Shown piece after piece: positions 52,981 to 60,059 of a stretch of 60,059 nt of DNA (its first letter is position 1; the number at the start of each line of letters is the position of its first letter). A model generated the notes under the pieces. The model searched no databases. It had not been told where the DNA came from and saw only the letters and a list, made by a program, of their open reading frames with translations. This DNA comes from Mycobacterium sp. GA-1841 (GTDB lineage: Bacteria; Actinomycetota; Actinomycetes; Mycobacteriales; Mycobacteriaceae), in the NCBI RefSeq assembly GCF_001954135.1, contig NZ_MBEQ01000053.1:1-60059 (forward strand). Reading direction: 5' to 3'. The position numbers and the translations under genes were made by a program.

Positions 52981-54423
52981 ATGAGCAGACGCGCACTGGC
53001 CGCCATCGCTCTCGCGGGGGGCATGGTGCTGACGCTGGCCGGTTGTTCCGCGCTGGTGGCCGGCGCGCCGGTATCGGTGTTCAGCGATCCGTTCTCGGTG
53101 GCCGGCATGCCTGCCACCGACGGCGCCAGTGGGCTGCGTCCCGATGCCGCGGAGCCCACCCGGACGGTGAAGAACACCGACGGCGGCCCGATGGACGAGC
53201 TGGCCGCCAGCGCCGTCAGCGATCTCGAAGAGTTCTGGTCCGCCTCCTACTCGGAGGCATTCGATGGCGAGTTCCAACCGGCGCGTGCCCTGATCTCCTG
53301 GGACGCCGAGAGTTTCGACGGCGACTTCTGCGGCATGGAGACCTACGGGCTGGTCAACGCCGCGTTCTGCAAGCCGGACCGCACCATCGGCTGGGATCGC
53401 GGCGTGCTGATCCCGGGCCTGCGCCGGCAGAACGGCGATATGGGCGCCGTCATGGTGCTGGCGCACGAATACGGGCACGCGATCGGGCAACAGGCCGGCC
53501 TGACCAACCGCACCACCCCCACCCTGGTCGCCGAACAGCAGGCCGACTGCCTGGCCGGCGCCTACATGCGGTGGGTGGCCCAGGGCGATTCCCCCCGGTT
53601 CACACTCAACACCGGCGACGGGCTCAACAACCTGCTGGCCGCCGTGATCGCGTTCCGCGATCCGTTGCTCACCGAGGCGGAGGCCCGATACGGCATCGAC
53701 GAGCACGGGTCGGCGTTCGAACGGGTCTCGGCGTTCCAGTTCGGCTTCACCGACGGGCCCGCGGCCTGTGCGGCGATCGACGTCAAGGAGATCGACCAGC
53801 GGCGCGGCGATCTCCCGGTCCTGTTGCCCGAGAATCAGAGTGGCGATTTGGACATCACCGAACGGTGGGTCCGCTCGATGGTCGACGCCCTCAACATCGT
53901 CTTCGAACCGGCCGTGCCGCCGACGCTCGATTTCCAGGCCGATGCCGCCGTCGACTGCCCGAGCGCGCGGCCCAGCCCCCCGGTCTCCTACTGTCCGGAC
54001 ACCAACGCCCTCGTGATCGACCTGGCCGAACTGCAGGTGTTGGCCGCGCCACCGGACGACTTCGGTTCCGGCGGGCTGGCCGGCGGTGACAACAACGCCT
54101 ACTCGGTGCTGATCTCGCGCTACATGGTGGCCCTGCAACACGCCCGCGGGCTCGTGCTCGACAACGCGGAGGCCGCCCTGCGCACCGCCTGCCTGACCGG
54201 GGTGGCCACGGCCAAGATGATCAAGCCGGTGCGACTGCCCAACGGCGACACGATTCTGTTGACCGCCGGCGACGTCGACGAGGCGGTGTCGGGCATTCTC
54301 ACCAACGGGCTGGCGGCCAGTGACGTCAACGGCGAATCGGTGCCCTCGGGCTTCGCCCGTATCGACGCCTTCCGGGTCGGCATACTCGGCGACGAGGAGC
54401 GCTGCCTCAAGCGGTTCGCCTGA
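52981..54423 (+). CDS. Lipoprotein neutral zinc metallopeptidase, copy B
   Basis: A 480-residue lipoprotein paralogous to the gene at 33328-34767. The signal peptide ends LTLAGC (Cys about 21). VLAHEYGHAIGQQ is the HExxH site and LVAEQQADCLAGAYMRW the downstream Glu/Cys segment. PSPPVSYCPDTNALVIDLAEL and TNGLAASDVNG align with copy A. It is inserted between dinG and the glgP region relative to the M. tuberculosis order I recall. It probably cleaves an envelope or secreted protein. The ATG follows AAGGCAGCGAG. Confidence 0.83.
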   Translation: MSRRALAAIALAGGMVLTLAGCSALVAGAPVSVFSDPFSVAGMPATDGASGLRPDAAEPTRTVKNTDGGPMDELAASAVSDLEEFWSASYSEAFDGEFQPARALISWDAESFDGDFCGMETYGLVNAAFCKPDRTIGWDRGVLIPGLRRQNGDMGAVMVLAHEYGHAIGQQAGLTNRTTPTLVAEQQADCLAGAYMRWVAQGDSPRFTLNTGDGLNNLLAAVIAFRDPLLTEAEARYGIDEHGSAFERVSAFQFGFTDGPAACAAIDVKEIDQRRGDLPVLLPENQSGDLDITERWVRSMVDALNIVFEPAVPPTLDFQADAAVDCPSARPSPPVSYCPDTNALVIDLAELQVLAAPPDDFGSGGLAGGDNNAYSVLISRYMVALQHARGLVLDNAEAALRTACLTGVATAKMIKPVRLPNGDTILLTAGDVDEAVSGILTNGLAASDVNGESVPSGFARIDAFRVGILGDEERCLKRFA

Positions 54424-54462
54424 CGCTGCCTGCGCGGCCGTCTCCCGCTCGCCGCGTGCGGC

Positions 54463-55191
54463 TCACACCACCTTCGTCGTTCCGTACCAGGCCAGCACCG
54501 CCTCGGATTCATCGGTCGAACGGGTCAGCACGGCGTAGGACCGGATGAACGACTGCCCGACACAACCGTCGATCTTCACCCGGAAGTTACTGATCATCAC
54601 CCACGGCTCGGTGCCCTTGAACTCCTTTTCCACCACCGGGACGAGGTTGATCAGACCCGGTTTGAGCCCGATCGTGATGCCGCCGCCGATGTTCGCGCCG
54701 ACCCCCGGCAGGATGCCCTCGGGCCAGGGTGAGATCACGTCGGTGCCGAGCACTCCGATCGAACTGTTGAGCCCGGCGGTGCCGGTCAACGCAACACCGT
54801 TGGACGTACTCATGTCGATGCCGCAACCGATCTGGTAGCCGGCCTTCAACGTGCCGCGCGGTTCCTCACCGGTATCGGGCCCGGTCATCGCACCGCGATA
54901 GGTTCCGCCGACGACGTATTCCCGGGACGACACCGCGGTGGTCAGTGGCGGCACCGCGGCCTGCGTCTCGTCGCCGGCCGACACGGTCAGCTCCCAACCG
55001 TCGGGCGTCGTGAGGACAGCCGGTGGGGTCGACTCGACAAGGTCGGCAGGGCCGGGTTCACCTGGCGTGGGCACGATGCCGGCGGCCACCTCGCTGTCCG
55101 GGGCGATGACGGGCTCGGCCTTCGCCGCGGCCTCCGACATCAAACAGGCCAACGACACCGCGGCGAGCAGTCCGAACGAGCGAATCAACAC
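54463..55191 (-). CDS. MspA-family porin
   Basis: A 242-residue exported protein of the MspA porin family. Residues 1-26 are a signal peptide (LAAVSLACLMSEAAAKAEP). The core has REYVVGGTYRGAMTG, KAGYQIGCGIDMSTSNGVAL and GTDVISPWPEGILPGVGANI, all typical of MspA beta-strands, and it ends AVLAWYGTTKVV. MspA octamers form the main water-filled channels in outer membranes of fast-growing mycobacteria. The two Cys (GYQIGCG and KIDGCVG) are not a feature of MspA itself. Confidence 0.87.
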   Translation of the reverse strand: MLIRSFGLLAAVSLACLMSEAAAKAEPVIAPDSEVAAGIVPTPGEPGPADLVESTPPAVLTTPDGWELTVSAGDETQAAVPPLTTAVSSREYVVGGTYRGAMTGPDTGEEPRGTLKAGYQIGCGIDMSTSNGVALTGTAGLNSSIGVLGTDVISPWPEGILPGVGANIGGGITIGLKPGLINLVPVVEKEFKGTEPWVMISNFRVKIDGCVGQSFIRSYAVLTRSTDESEAVLAWYGTTKVV

Positions 55192-55209
55192 GGGCGGCCT
55201 CTCGTTACA

Positions 55210-55248
55210 GTTCCGGACGGAAACGTATCGCCACGTTCCGTCGGGAAC
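55210..55248. repeat. Imperfect inverted repeat upstream of porin gene
   Basis: GTTCCGGACGGAAACGT (55210-55226) is nearly complementary to ACGTTCCGTCGGGAAC (55233-55248), with one mismatch and one extra base. It starts 19 bases upstream of the porin ATG on the minus strand, so it could be a 5' leader hairpin or a regulator site. The rest of spacer 55192-55292 shows nothing recognisable. Confidence 0.5.
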
Positions 55249-55292
55249 AAGAATGCCTAACTACTTACCCGAACCTCGTCACGCCCGATCAC

Positions 55293-56141
55293 TCAGGTCG
55301 GCATTTTCAAAACGAACCCACATTCCAGCGCCACCCAGCAGGCACCGTCGGGGCCGATCGCCAGTCCGTGCGGCTCACTGCCGGCCGGTAGGTCGATGGT
55401 CACCACCTCGCCGTCACCGCTGATACGGGCGATCTGGTCGGCGCCCCACAAGCTGACCCACACGCCGTCGGTCGGATCGGCGACCACGGCATGCGGCTTG
55501 CCCGGCAGGTCGAGCTCCTGGATGGCGTCGTGCACCGGGATCCGGCCCACTTTGTCGGCCCGTATCTCGGTGAACCACACCGCGTCGTCGTGAGTGGCCG
55601 CGATACCCACCGGACCGGCTGCGGCAGTGGGCAATTCGCGCACGGTGAGCTTCCCCTCGACCGTCAATCGGCCCACCGAACCGGACTCGTTGAGGGTGAA
55701 CCACAACGCGTCGTCAGGCCCTTTGGTGATCATCGACGGCATCCCGCCGACCACGGCCTGGGTGGTGATCTCGCCGTCCGTGCCGATCCTGCCGATCTCA
55801 CCCGACGACGTCGTGGTGAACCACAACGCGTCATCGGGTCCGGTGGTGATGCCGTATGGCCCACTGCCCGAGGGCAGTTCGAAAGAACTCAGCTCTCCGG
55901 CGGTGGTGACGCGGCCGATCCGGTCGTCGCCGTACCGGGTGAACCACAGGGCCCCATCCGGTCCGGCCGCGATGATCGTCGGCCGCGAGTCCTGCCCGAC
56001 CGGATACGTGGAAACCTCACCGGTGGCCGACACCCTGGCCACCGCGCCGCTGTGCACCAGGGTCACCCACATGGCACCGTCGCTTCCGGCAGCCAAGGCA
56101 TACGGGCCGCCGTCGAGCCCAACTTTGAGCGCCTTACTCAA
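55293..56141 (-). CDS. Vgb-like (virginiamycin B lyase family) beta-propeller
   Basis: A 282-residue repeat protein with about six or seven blades, each marked by GPDGALWFT or similar (GSDGAMWVT, GPDDALWFT, THDDAVWFT, IGPDGACWVA). This is the streptogramin-lyase fold. Many relatives are not lyases, so an antibiotic-inactivating role is only possible. There is no clear signal peptide. The TTG start at 56141 overlaps the glgP stop by four bases, so it is coupled to glycogen phosphorylase, an unusual pairing. Confidence 0.8.
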   Translation of the reverse strand: MSKALKVGLDGGPYALAAGSDGAMWVTLVHSGAVARVSATGEVSTYPVGQDSRPTIIAAGPDGALWFTRYGDDRIGRVTTAGELSSFELPSGSGPYGITTGPDDALWFTTTSSGEIGRIGTDGEITTQAVVGGMPSMITKGPDDALWFTLNESGSVGRLTVEGKLTVRELPTAAAGPVGIAATHDDAVWFTEIRADKVGRIPVHDAIQELDLPGKPHAVVADPTDGVWVSLWGADQIARISGDGEVVTIDLPAGSEPHGLAIGPDGACWVALECGFVLKMPT

Positions 56142-58759
56142 GCCAGTGCCACCAGGCCGAGCTCGTTGTCGGCGGTCAACAACCGGTGGTGTGGCAGGAC
56201 CCGCACGGTGTAGCCCACCGGCCCGGCCACCGGCAGCGGAGTAGTGGTCGAGAACACCTCCGCACCGCCCTCGGCCGAGTCGATGTGCGTCATCGGTACG
56301 GTCACCGGATTGACGATCACATCACCGGCGTCCACCCGGCCGAGCACGGCCTGCACCGTGACCTCCTCGGACCGCAGTCCGCCGAGCTGCACGGTGGCGG
56401 TCAGCGTCAACTCCGAGCCCAGCAGCGGGGTGTCGGGCAGACCGTAACTGTCCACGTCGGTGATCTGGACCTTCGGCCAGGCCTCCTGCGCCCGCCGCCG
56501 GTAATCGGCCAGTTCCCGGGCCGCCCCGAACGGCTCCCCCGACGCGGCCTCGACGGTCTGGCGCAGCGACAACGCCGCAGGAAGGTAGTACTTCTCGGTG
56601 TAGTCGCGCACCATGCGGGAGGCCAGCACCTTCGGCCCCAGCACCTGCAACGTGTGGCGCACCATCTCCACCCAACGCGTCGGTACGCCGTGTTGGTCGC
56701 GCTCGTAGAACTTCGGCGTGACCGCATGCTCGAGCAGGTCGTAGAGCGCGGCGGCCTCCAGGTCGTCGCGACGGGACTCATCCTCCACCCCGTCCGCCGT
56801 CGGGATCTCCCACCCGTTCTCGCCGTCGTACCACTCGTCCCACCAGCCGTCCCGGATCGAGAGGTTCAGTCCGCCGTTGAGCGCGCTCTTCATCCCCGAG
56901 GTGCCGCACGCCTCCAGCGGCCGCAACGGATTGTTCAGCCAGACGTCACAGCCCCAGTACAGCAACCGGGCCATCGACATGTCGTAGTCCGGCAGGAATG
57001 CGATCCGGTGCCGTACCTCCGGCCGATCGGCGAACCGCACGATCTGCTGGATCAGCGCCTTGCCACCGTCGTCTGCGGGGTGCGACTTGCCCGCCACGAT
57101 CAGCTGCACCGGCCGATCCTCGTTCAGCAGCAGCTTCTCCAGCCGCTCCGGGTCGCGCAGCATCAGCGTCAACCGCTTGTATGTGGGCACCCGTCGCGCG
57201 AATCCGACGGTCAACACCGACGGGTCGAAAGCCGTTGCGATCCATCCCAGTTCAGCCTCGGACGCGCCACGCTCCAACCAGGAACGGCGCAGGCGCTCAC
57301 GTACGTCGGCGATCAGCGTCTCGCGCAGCTGCGACCGGATCCACCACAGGTGGCCCGGGTCGACCTGCTGCAACCGCTCCCAGACCGCGGGCTCGGCAGC
57401 TTCCGAACCGATCAACTCACGGCCCAGCTCAAGCCATTGCGGGGCAGCCCAGGTGGGCGCATGCACGCCGTTGGTGATCGACCCGATCGGCACCTCGGCC
57501 GGATCGAACCCGGGCCACAGATCGTTGAACATGTGCCGGCTGACCCGGCCGTGCAGCAGCGATACGCCGTTGGCGCGCTGGGCAAGCCGTAAGCCCATGT
57601 GCGCCATGTTGAACTTCGACGGATCGTCCTCGGCGCCGAACGCCACCACCCGGTCCAGCGGCACACCGGGCAGCAGCCGGGAATCGGCCGGGCCGCGCGA
57701 CTCATACTCTTCGCGCGAGCGCTCGTCGGCCGGACCACCGAAGTAGCGCTTGACCATCTCCACCGGGAACCGGTCGATGCCCGCGGGCACCGGGGTGTGT
57801 GTGGTGAACACCGTCGAGGACCGCACCACGGTCAGTGCGGTGTCGAAATCCAAACCGGCCGAGACCAGTTCGCGTATCCGTTCCAAACCCAGGAAGCCGG
57901 CATGCCCCTCGTTCATGTGGAACACCTCAGGAGACGGCAGGTTCTCCAGGTCGATGAATGCCCGGATGGCCCGGATACCACCGATCCCGGCCAATATCTC
58001 CTGGCGGATCCGGTGTTCCTGGTCACCGCCGTAGAGCCGGTCGGTCACGCCACGCAGTTCGTGCTCGTTCTCGGGGATGTCGGAATCGAGCAGCAGCAGC
58101 GGAACCCGGCCCACCTGGGCGATCCACACCCGTGCCCGCAAGTCGCGTGAATCCGGCAACGCCAGCTCCACCAGCACCGGATCGCCCGCGGCGTCGCTGA
58201 GCAGGCGCAGCGGCAGACCCTGCGGATCCAGGGCGGGATAGTTCTCGTGCTGCCAGCCGTCGGCGGTCAGGGACTGTCGAAAGTAACCCGAGCGGTAGTA
58301 CAGGCCGACTGCGATCAACGGCAGACCCAGATCCGAGGCGGATTTCAGGTGATCGCCGGCCAGGATCCCGAGCCCACCGGAGTAGTTGGGCAGCACGCCG
58401 GCCACCCCGAACTCCATCGAGAAGTAGGCGATACCTTTCGGCATCTGCTGCCCCTCGGCCTGTTGTTGCTGATACCACAGCGGCCGGCTCAGGTAGTTGT
58501 CCAGATCGGCGGCCAACTCGTCGAGGGAGGCAAGGAATGCCTCGTCGCCGGCCAATTCGTCGAGCCGTTGCGGGCTGACCGCGCCGAGCAATGCCACCGG
58601 GTCACCGTTGCTCTGCTGCCACAGGTCCGGATCGAGCACGGCAAACAGATCCTGAGTCGGTTTGTGCCAGGACCAACGCAGGTTGATCGACAGCCGTTCC
58701 AACGCAACCAGACGTTCGGGGAGGTGCGCGCGGACAGTGAACCGTCTCAGGGCTTTCAC
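56138..58759 (-). CDS. glgP: Glycogen/maltodextrin phosphorylase
   Basis: An 873-residue alpha-glucan phosphorylase releasing glucose 1-phosphate from alpha-1,4-glucan. EACGTSGMKSALNGGLNLS carries the PLP phosphate site near the catalytic Lys region, and GGLGILAGDHLKSASDLGLP is the N-terminal glucan-site block. HMNEGHAGFLGLERIRE and THTPVPAGIDRFP are conserved phosphorylase segments. The GTG at 58759 (VKALRRFTVRAH) gives the expected length compared with Rv1328. It is divergent from glgE, as in M. tuberculosis. Confidence 0.93.
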   Translation of the reverse strand: MKALRRFTVRAHLPERLVALERLSINLRWSWHKPTQDLFAVLDPDLWQQSNGDPVALLGAVSPQRLDELAGDEAFLASLDELAADLDNYLSRPLWYQQQQAEGQQMPKGIAYFSMEFGVAGVLPNYSGGLGILAGDHLKSASDLGLPLIAVGLYYRSGYFRQSLTADGWQHENYPALDPQGLPLRLLSDAAGDPVLVELALPDSRDLRARVWIAQVGRVPLLLLDSDIPENEHELRGVTDRLYGGDQEHRIRQEILAGIGGIRAIRAFIDLENLPSPEVFHMNEGHAGFLGLERIRELVSAGLDFDTALTVVRSSTVFTTHTPVPAGIDRFPVEMVKRYFGGPADERSREEYESRGPADSRLLPGVPLDRVVAFGAEDDPSKFNMAHMGLRLAQRANGVSLLHGRVSRHMFNDLWPGFDPAEVPIGSITNGVHAPTWAAPQWLELGRELIGSEAAEPAVWERLQQVDPGHLWWIRSQLRETLIADVRERLRRSWLERGASEAELGWIATAFDPSVLTVGFARRVPTYKRLTLMLRDPERLEKLLLNEDRPVQLIVAGKSHPADDGGKALIQQIVRFADRPEVRHRIAFLPDYDMSMARLLYWGCDVWLNNPLRPLEACGTSGMKSALNGGLNLSIRDGWWDEWYDGENGWEIPTADGVEDESRRDDLEAAALYDLLEHAVTPKFYERDQHGVPTRWVEMVRHTLQVLGPKVLASRMVRDYTEKYYLPAALSLRQTVEAASGEPFGAARELADYRRRAQEAWPKVQITDVDSYGLPDTPLLGSELTLTATVQLGGLRSEEVTVQAVLGRVDAGDVIVNPVTVPMTHIDSAEGGAEVFSTTTPLPVAGPVGYTVRVLPHHRLLTADNELGLVALA

Positions 58760-58922
58760 GCGACCCAACCTTACTGACAAATCGGGTTCGCGCAGTCCTG
58801 CGCGATAGACCGTGCTCTTGACCACCGCGAGGTTGGGCGGCCCACTACGGTGGGTATCAGACGCGACAAGGCAAGTGAACGAGTGACTGCCGCTTGACCG
58901 TGACGACGTGAGGAGTGGATGG

Positions 58923-59211
58923 GTGGCCGGTCGTATCGGAATCGACGATGTCGCGCCTGTGGTCTTCGGCGGGCAATTCCCGGCGAAAGCCGTCGTGGGT
59001 GAGGTGGTGCCGGTGCGGGCCACGGTGTGGCGGGAAGGCCATGACGCCGTGTCGGCCACCCTGGTGGTGCGGTACCTCGGCACCGATTACCCGCGGCTGG
59101 CCACCGGGGCGGGCACCGCACCGCTTCCGGTCCCCATTGACGCCGTCTTGTCGACCAGCCCAGTGTTGCCGACCAGCCCAGTGTTGCCGGCCCACCCCGC
59201 GCCGCAGCCCA
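58923..59211 (+). CDS. glgE: GlgE maltosyltransferase, N-terminal piece
   Basis: From GTG 58923 (AGGAG seven bases upstream) the frame gives [39 protein letters not shown] and [18 protein letters not shown], which match the N-terminus of mycobacterial GlgE. It runs for about 96 codons and then breaks at about 59211, next to CCATGG. The continuation is found on the opposite strand at the contig end. GlgE extends alpha-glucan from maltose 1-phosphate. The gene is almost certainly intact in the genome and is split here by an assembly fold-back. Confidence 0.82.
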
Positions 59212-60059
59212 TGGATGATCCGGCGCGCATTGCAACGCCAGGTCCAGCGCCACCTCGACGCCCTGGTCGCGGGCGGCGGCGACGAACGCGTCGAAGTCCT
59301 CGATCGTGCCCAGCGCCGGGTGCACGGCATCATGGCCGCCCTCGTCGCTGCCGATGGCCCACGGCGATCCGACGTCGCCGGGCCCGGCGGTGACGGCGTT
59401 GTTGCGGCCTTTACGGTGCACCTTGCCGATCGGGTGGATGGGCGGCAGATAGACGATGTTGAAACCCATACGGGCGATGCGGGGCAGTTGCTCGGCGGCG
59501 GTGGCGAAGGTTCCGTGTACCGGATGCCCGGCCTTGTCCCAGCCGCCGGTGGACCGCGGAAACATCTCGTACCAGGAGGAGAACCGGGCCAGCGGGCGGT
59601 CCACCCAGACGCCGTATTGCTCACCGCGGGTGACCAACTCGCGCAGCGGATACTGCTCGAGCAGGTCGGTGACCTCCTCCGACAGGGCTGTTCCCGCGCG
59701 CAGGAACGGGTCGCCGGGGGTTCGCAGGGCTGCGGCCGCCTCGATCAGCGGGTCACGGAGTTTGCGGGGAACCCCGGCCGCGGCACGTTCGAGCAGACGT
59801 GCCCCGATCAGCAGATCGTTGGACAACTCGGCTTCACTCTGGCCGGCGCCGAGTTTGGCCTCGACCGCGTGTCGCCAGGTGGCCAGCGGATCTCCCCAGC
59901 CGTCGACCCGGTAGGTCCACAGGCCGACGCTGTCGGGGGTGAACTGGCCATGAAAAACGTCGGGGACGTCGCCTTGAACCATCGGTAGGGCTTGCGGCTT
60001 GATGCGCTGGGTGGGCTGCGCCGCGGGGTCGGCCGGCAACACTGCGCTGGTAGGCAACA
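59212..60059 (-). CDS. glgE: GlgE maltosyltransferase, internal piece in inverted orientation
   Basis: Reading leftwards from the contig end gives [73 protein letters not shown] and [15 protein letters not shown], an uninterrupted stretch of GlgE following the N-terminal piece on the other strand. It ends at the same CCATGG junction. The nucleophile and the C-terminal half of GlgE are absent from the window. The inverted orientation is best explained by a fold-back chimera; a real inversion is less likely. Confidence 0.82.

Noticed and set aside
58771..59211. The C-terminal part of a 428-codon leftward frame that continues past the GlgE internal piece
   Set aside because: Below 59212 it is simply antisense to the GlgE N-terminal piece; the continuity is a product of the fold-back junction.

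Overview
The window looks like one complete contig from a fast-growing mycobacterium (Mycolicibacterium-like). It is GC-rich and carries an MspA-family porin, an F420-type luciferase-like enzyme, a fatty acyl-AMP ligase, and the mec-cysO-cysM cysteine module. From about 39.4 kb to the end the gene order follows, from memory, Mycobacterium tuberculosis Rv1343c to Rv1327c. Both ends look damaged. The first ~105 bases are poly-C/poly-G low-complexity sequence that cuts off a hydrolase gene. At the other end glgE is split into a forward N-terminal piece and an inverted internal piece.

Region 1 (1-27.7 kb) is a dense catabolic island of about 30 genes. It holds two 3-ketosteroid-dehydrogenase-like flavoproteins, an MhpA-like flavin hydroxylase, an MhpB-like extradiol dioxygenase, C-C hydrolase-like alpha/beta hydrolases and two luciferase-like oxidoreductases. 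It also holds an FMN reductase, a cyclase-family hydrolase, several short-chain dehydrogenases, two adenylating CoA ligases and a paired acyl-CoA dehydrogenase. An atypical crotonase, a thiolase, a class III CoA-transferase, a [2Fe-2S] ferredoxin and a two-subunit B12-dependent acyl-CoA mutase with its MeaB-like G3E chaperone complete it. The genes form divergent operons around four intergenic spacers (about 9.2, 13.7, 19.5 and 24.0 kb). All four spacers carry versions of one palindromic operator, GAGAATNNNATTCTC. The only regulator inside the island is an IclR-family protein beside the first site. The parts suggest this logic: dehydrogenate a ring to an aromatic or phenolic ring, hydroxylate it, cleave it by extradiol chemistry, hydrolyse, activate to CoA, beta-oxidise, and rearrange the carbon skeleton with B12. 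This parallels steroid ring A/B breakdown but uses different enzyme families. The substrate cannot be read from the sequence.

Region 2 (27.7-39.4 kb) is accessory. It has an aminoglycoside-phosphotransferase-like protein coupled to a cytochrome P450, then a kinase / MHS-family permease / LacI-regulator operon with a hairpin covering the permease ribosome binding site. A lipoprotein metallopeptidase, a DUF4333 protein, a fatty acyl-AMP ligase, a SpoIIAA-like protein and a K+ channel follow. The region ends with tRNA-Leu(UAG) and a broken LAGLIDADG-type gene.

Region 3 (39.4-60 kb) is the conserved mycobacterial block: lprD, a DUF3817 protein, rdgB, rph, an Rv1339-like phosphodiesterase, murI, a rhomboid, cysM, cysO, mec, a P1 peptidase, aosR, clpS, pncB, dinG, glgP and glgE. 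It is interrupted by a MarR/MFS drug-efflux pair, and by a second lipoprotein metallopeptidase with an MspA porin and a Vgb-like beta-propeller. No CRISPR array, IS element or intact prophage was seen, and no gene-free stretch exceeds 300 bases.
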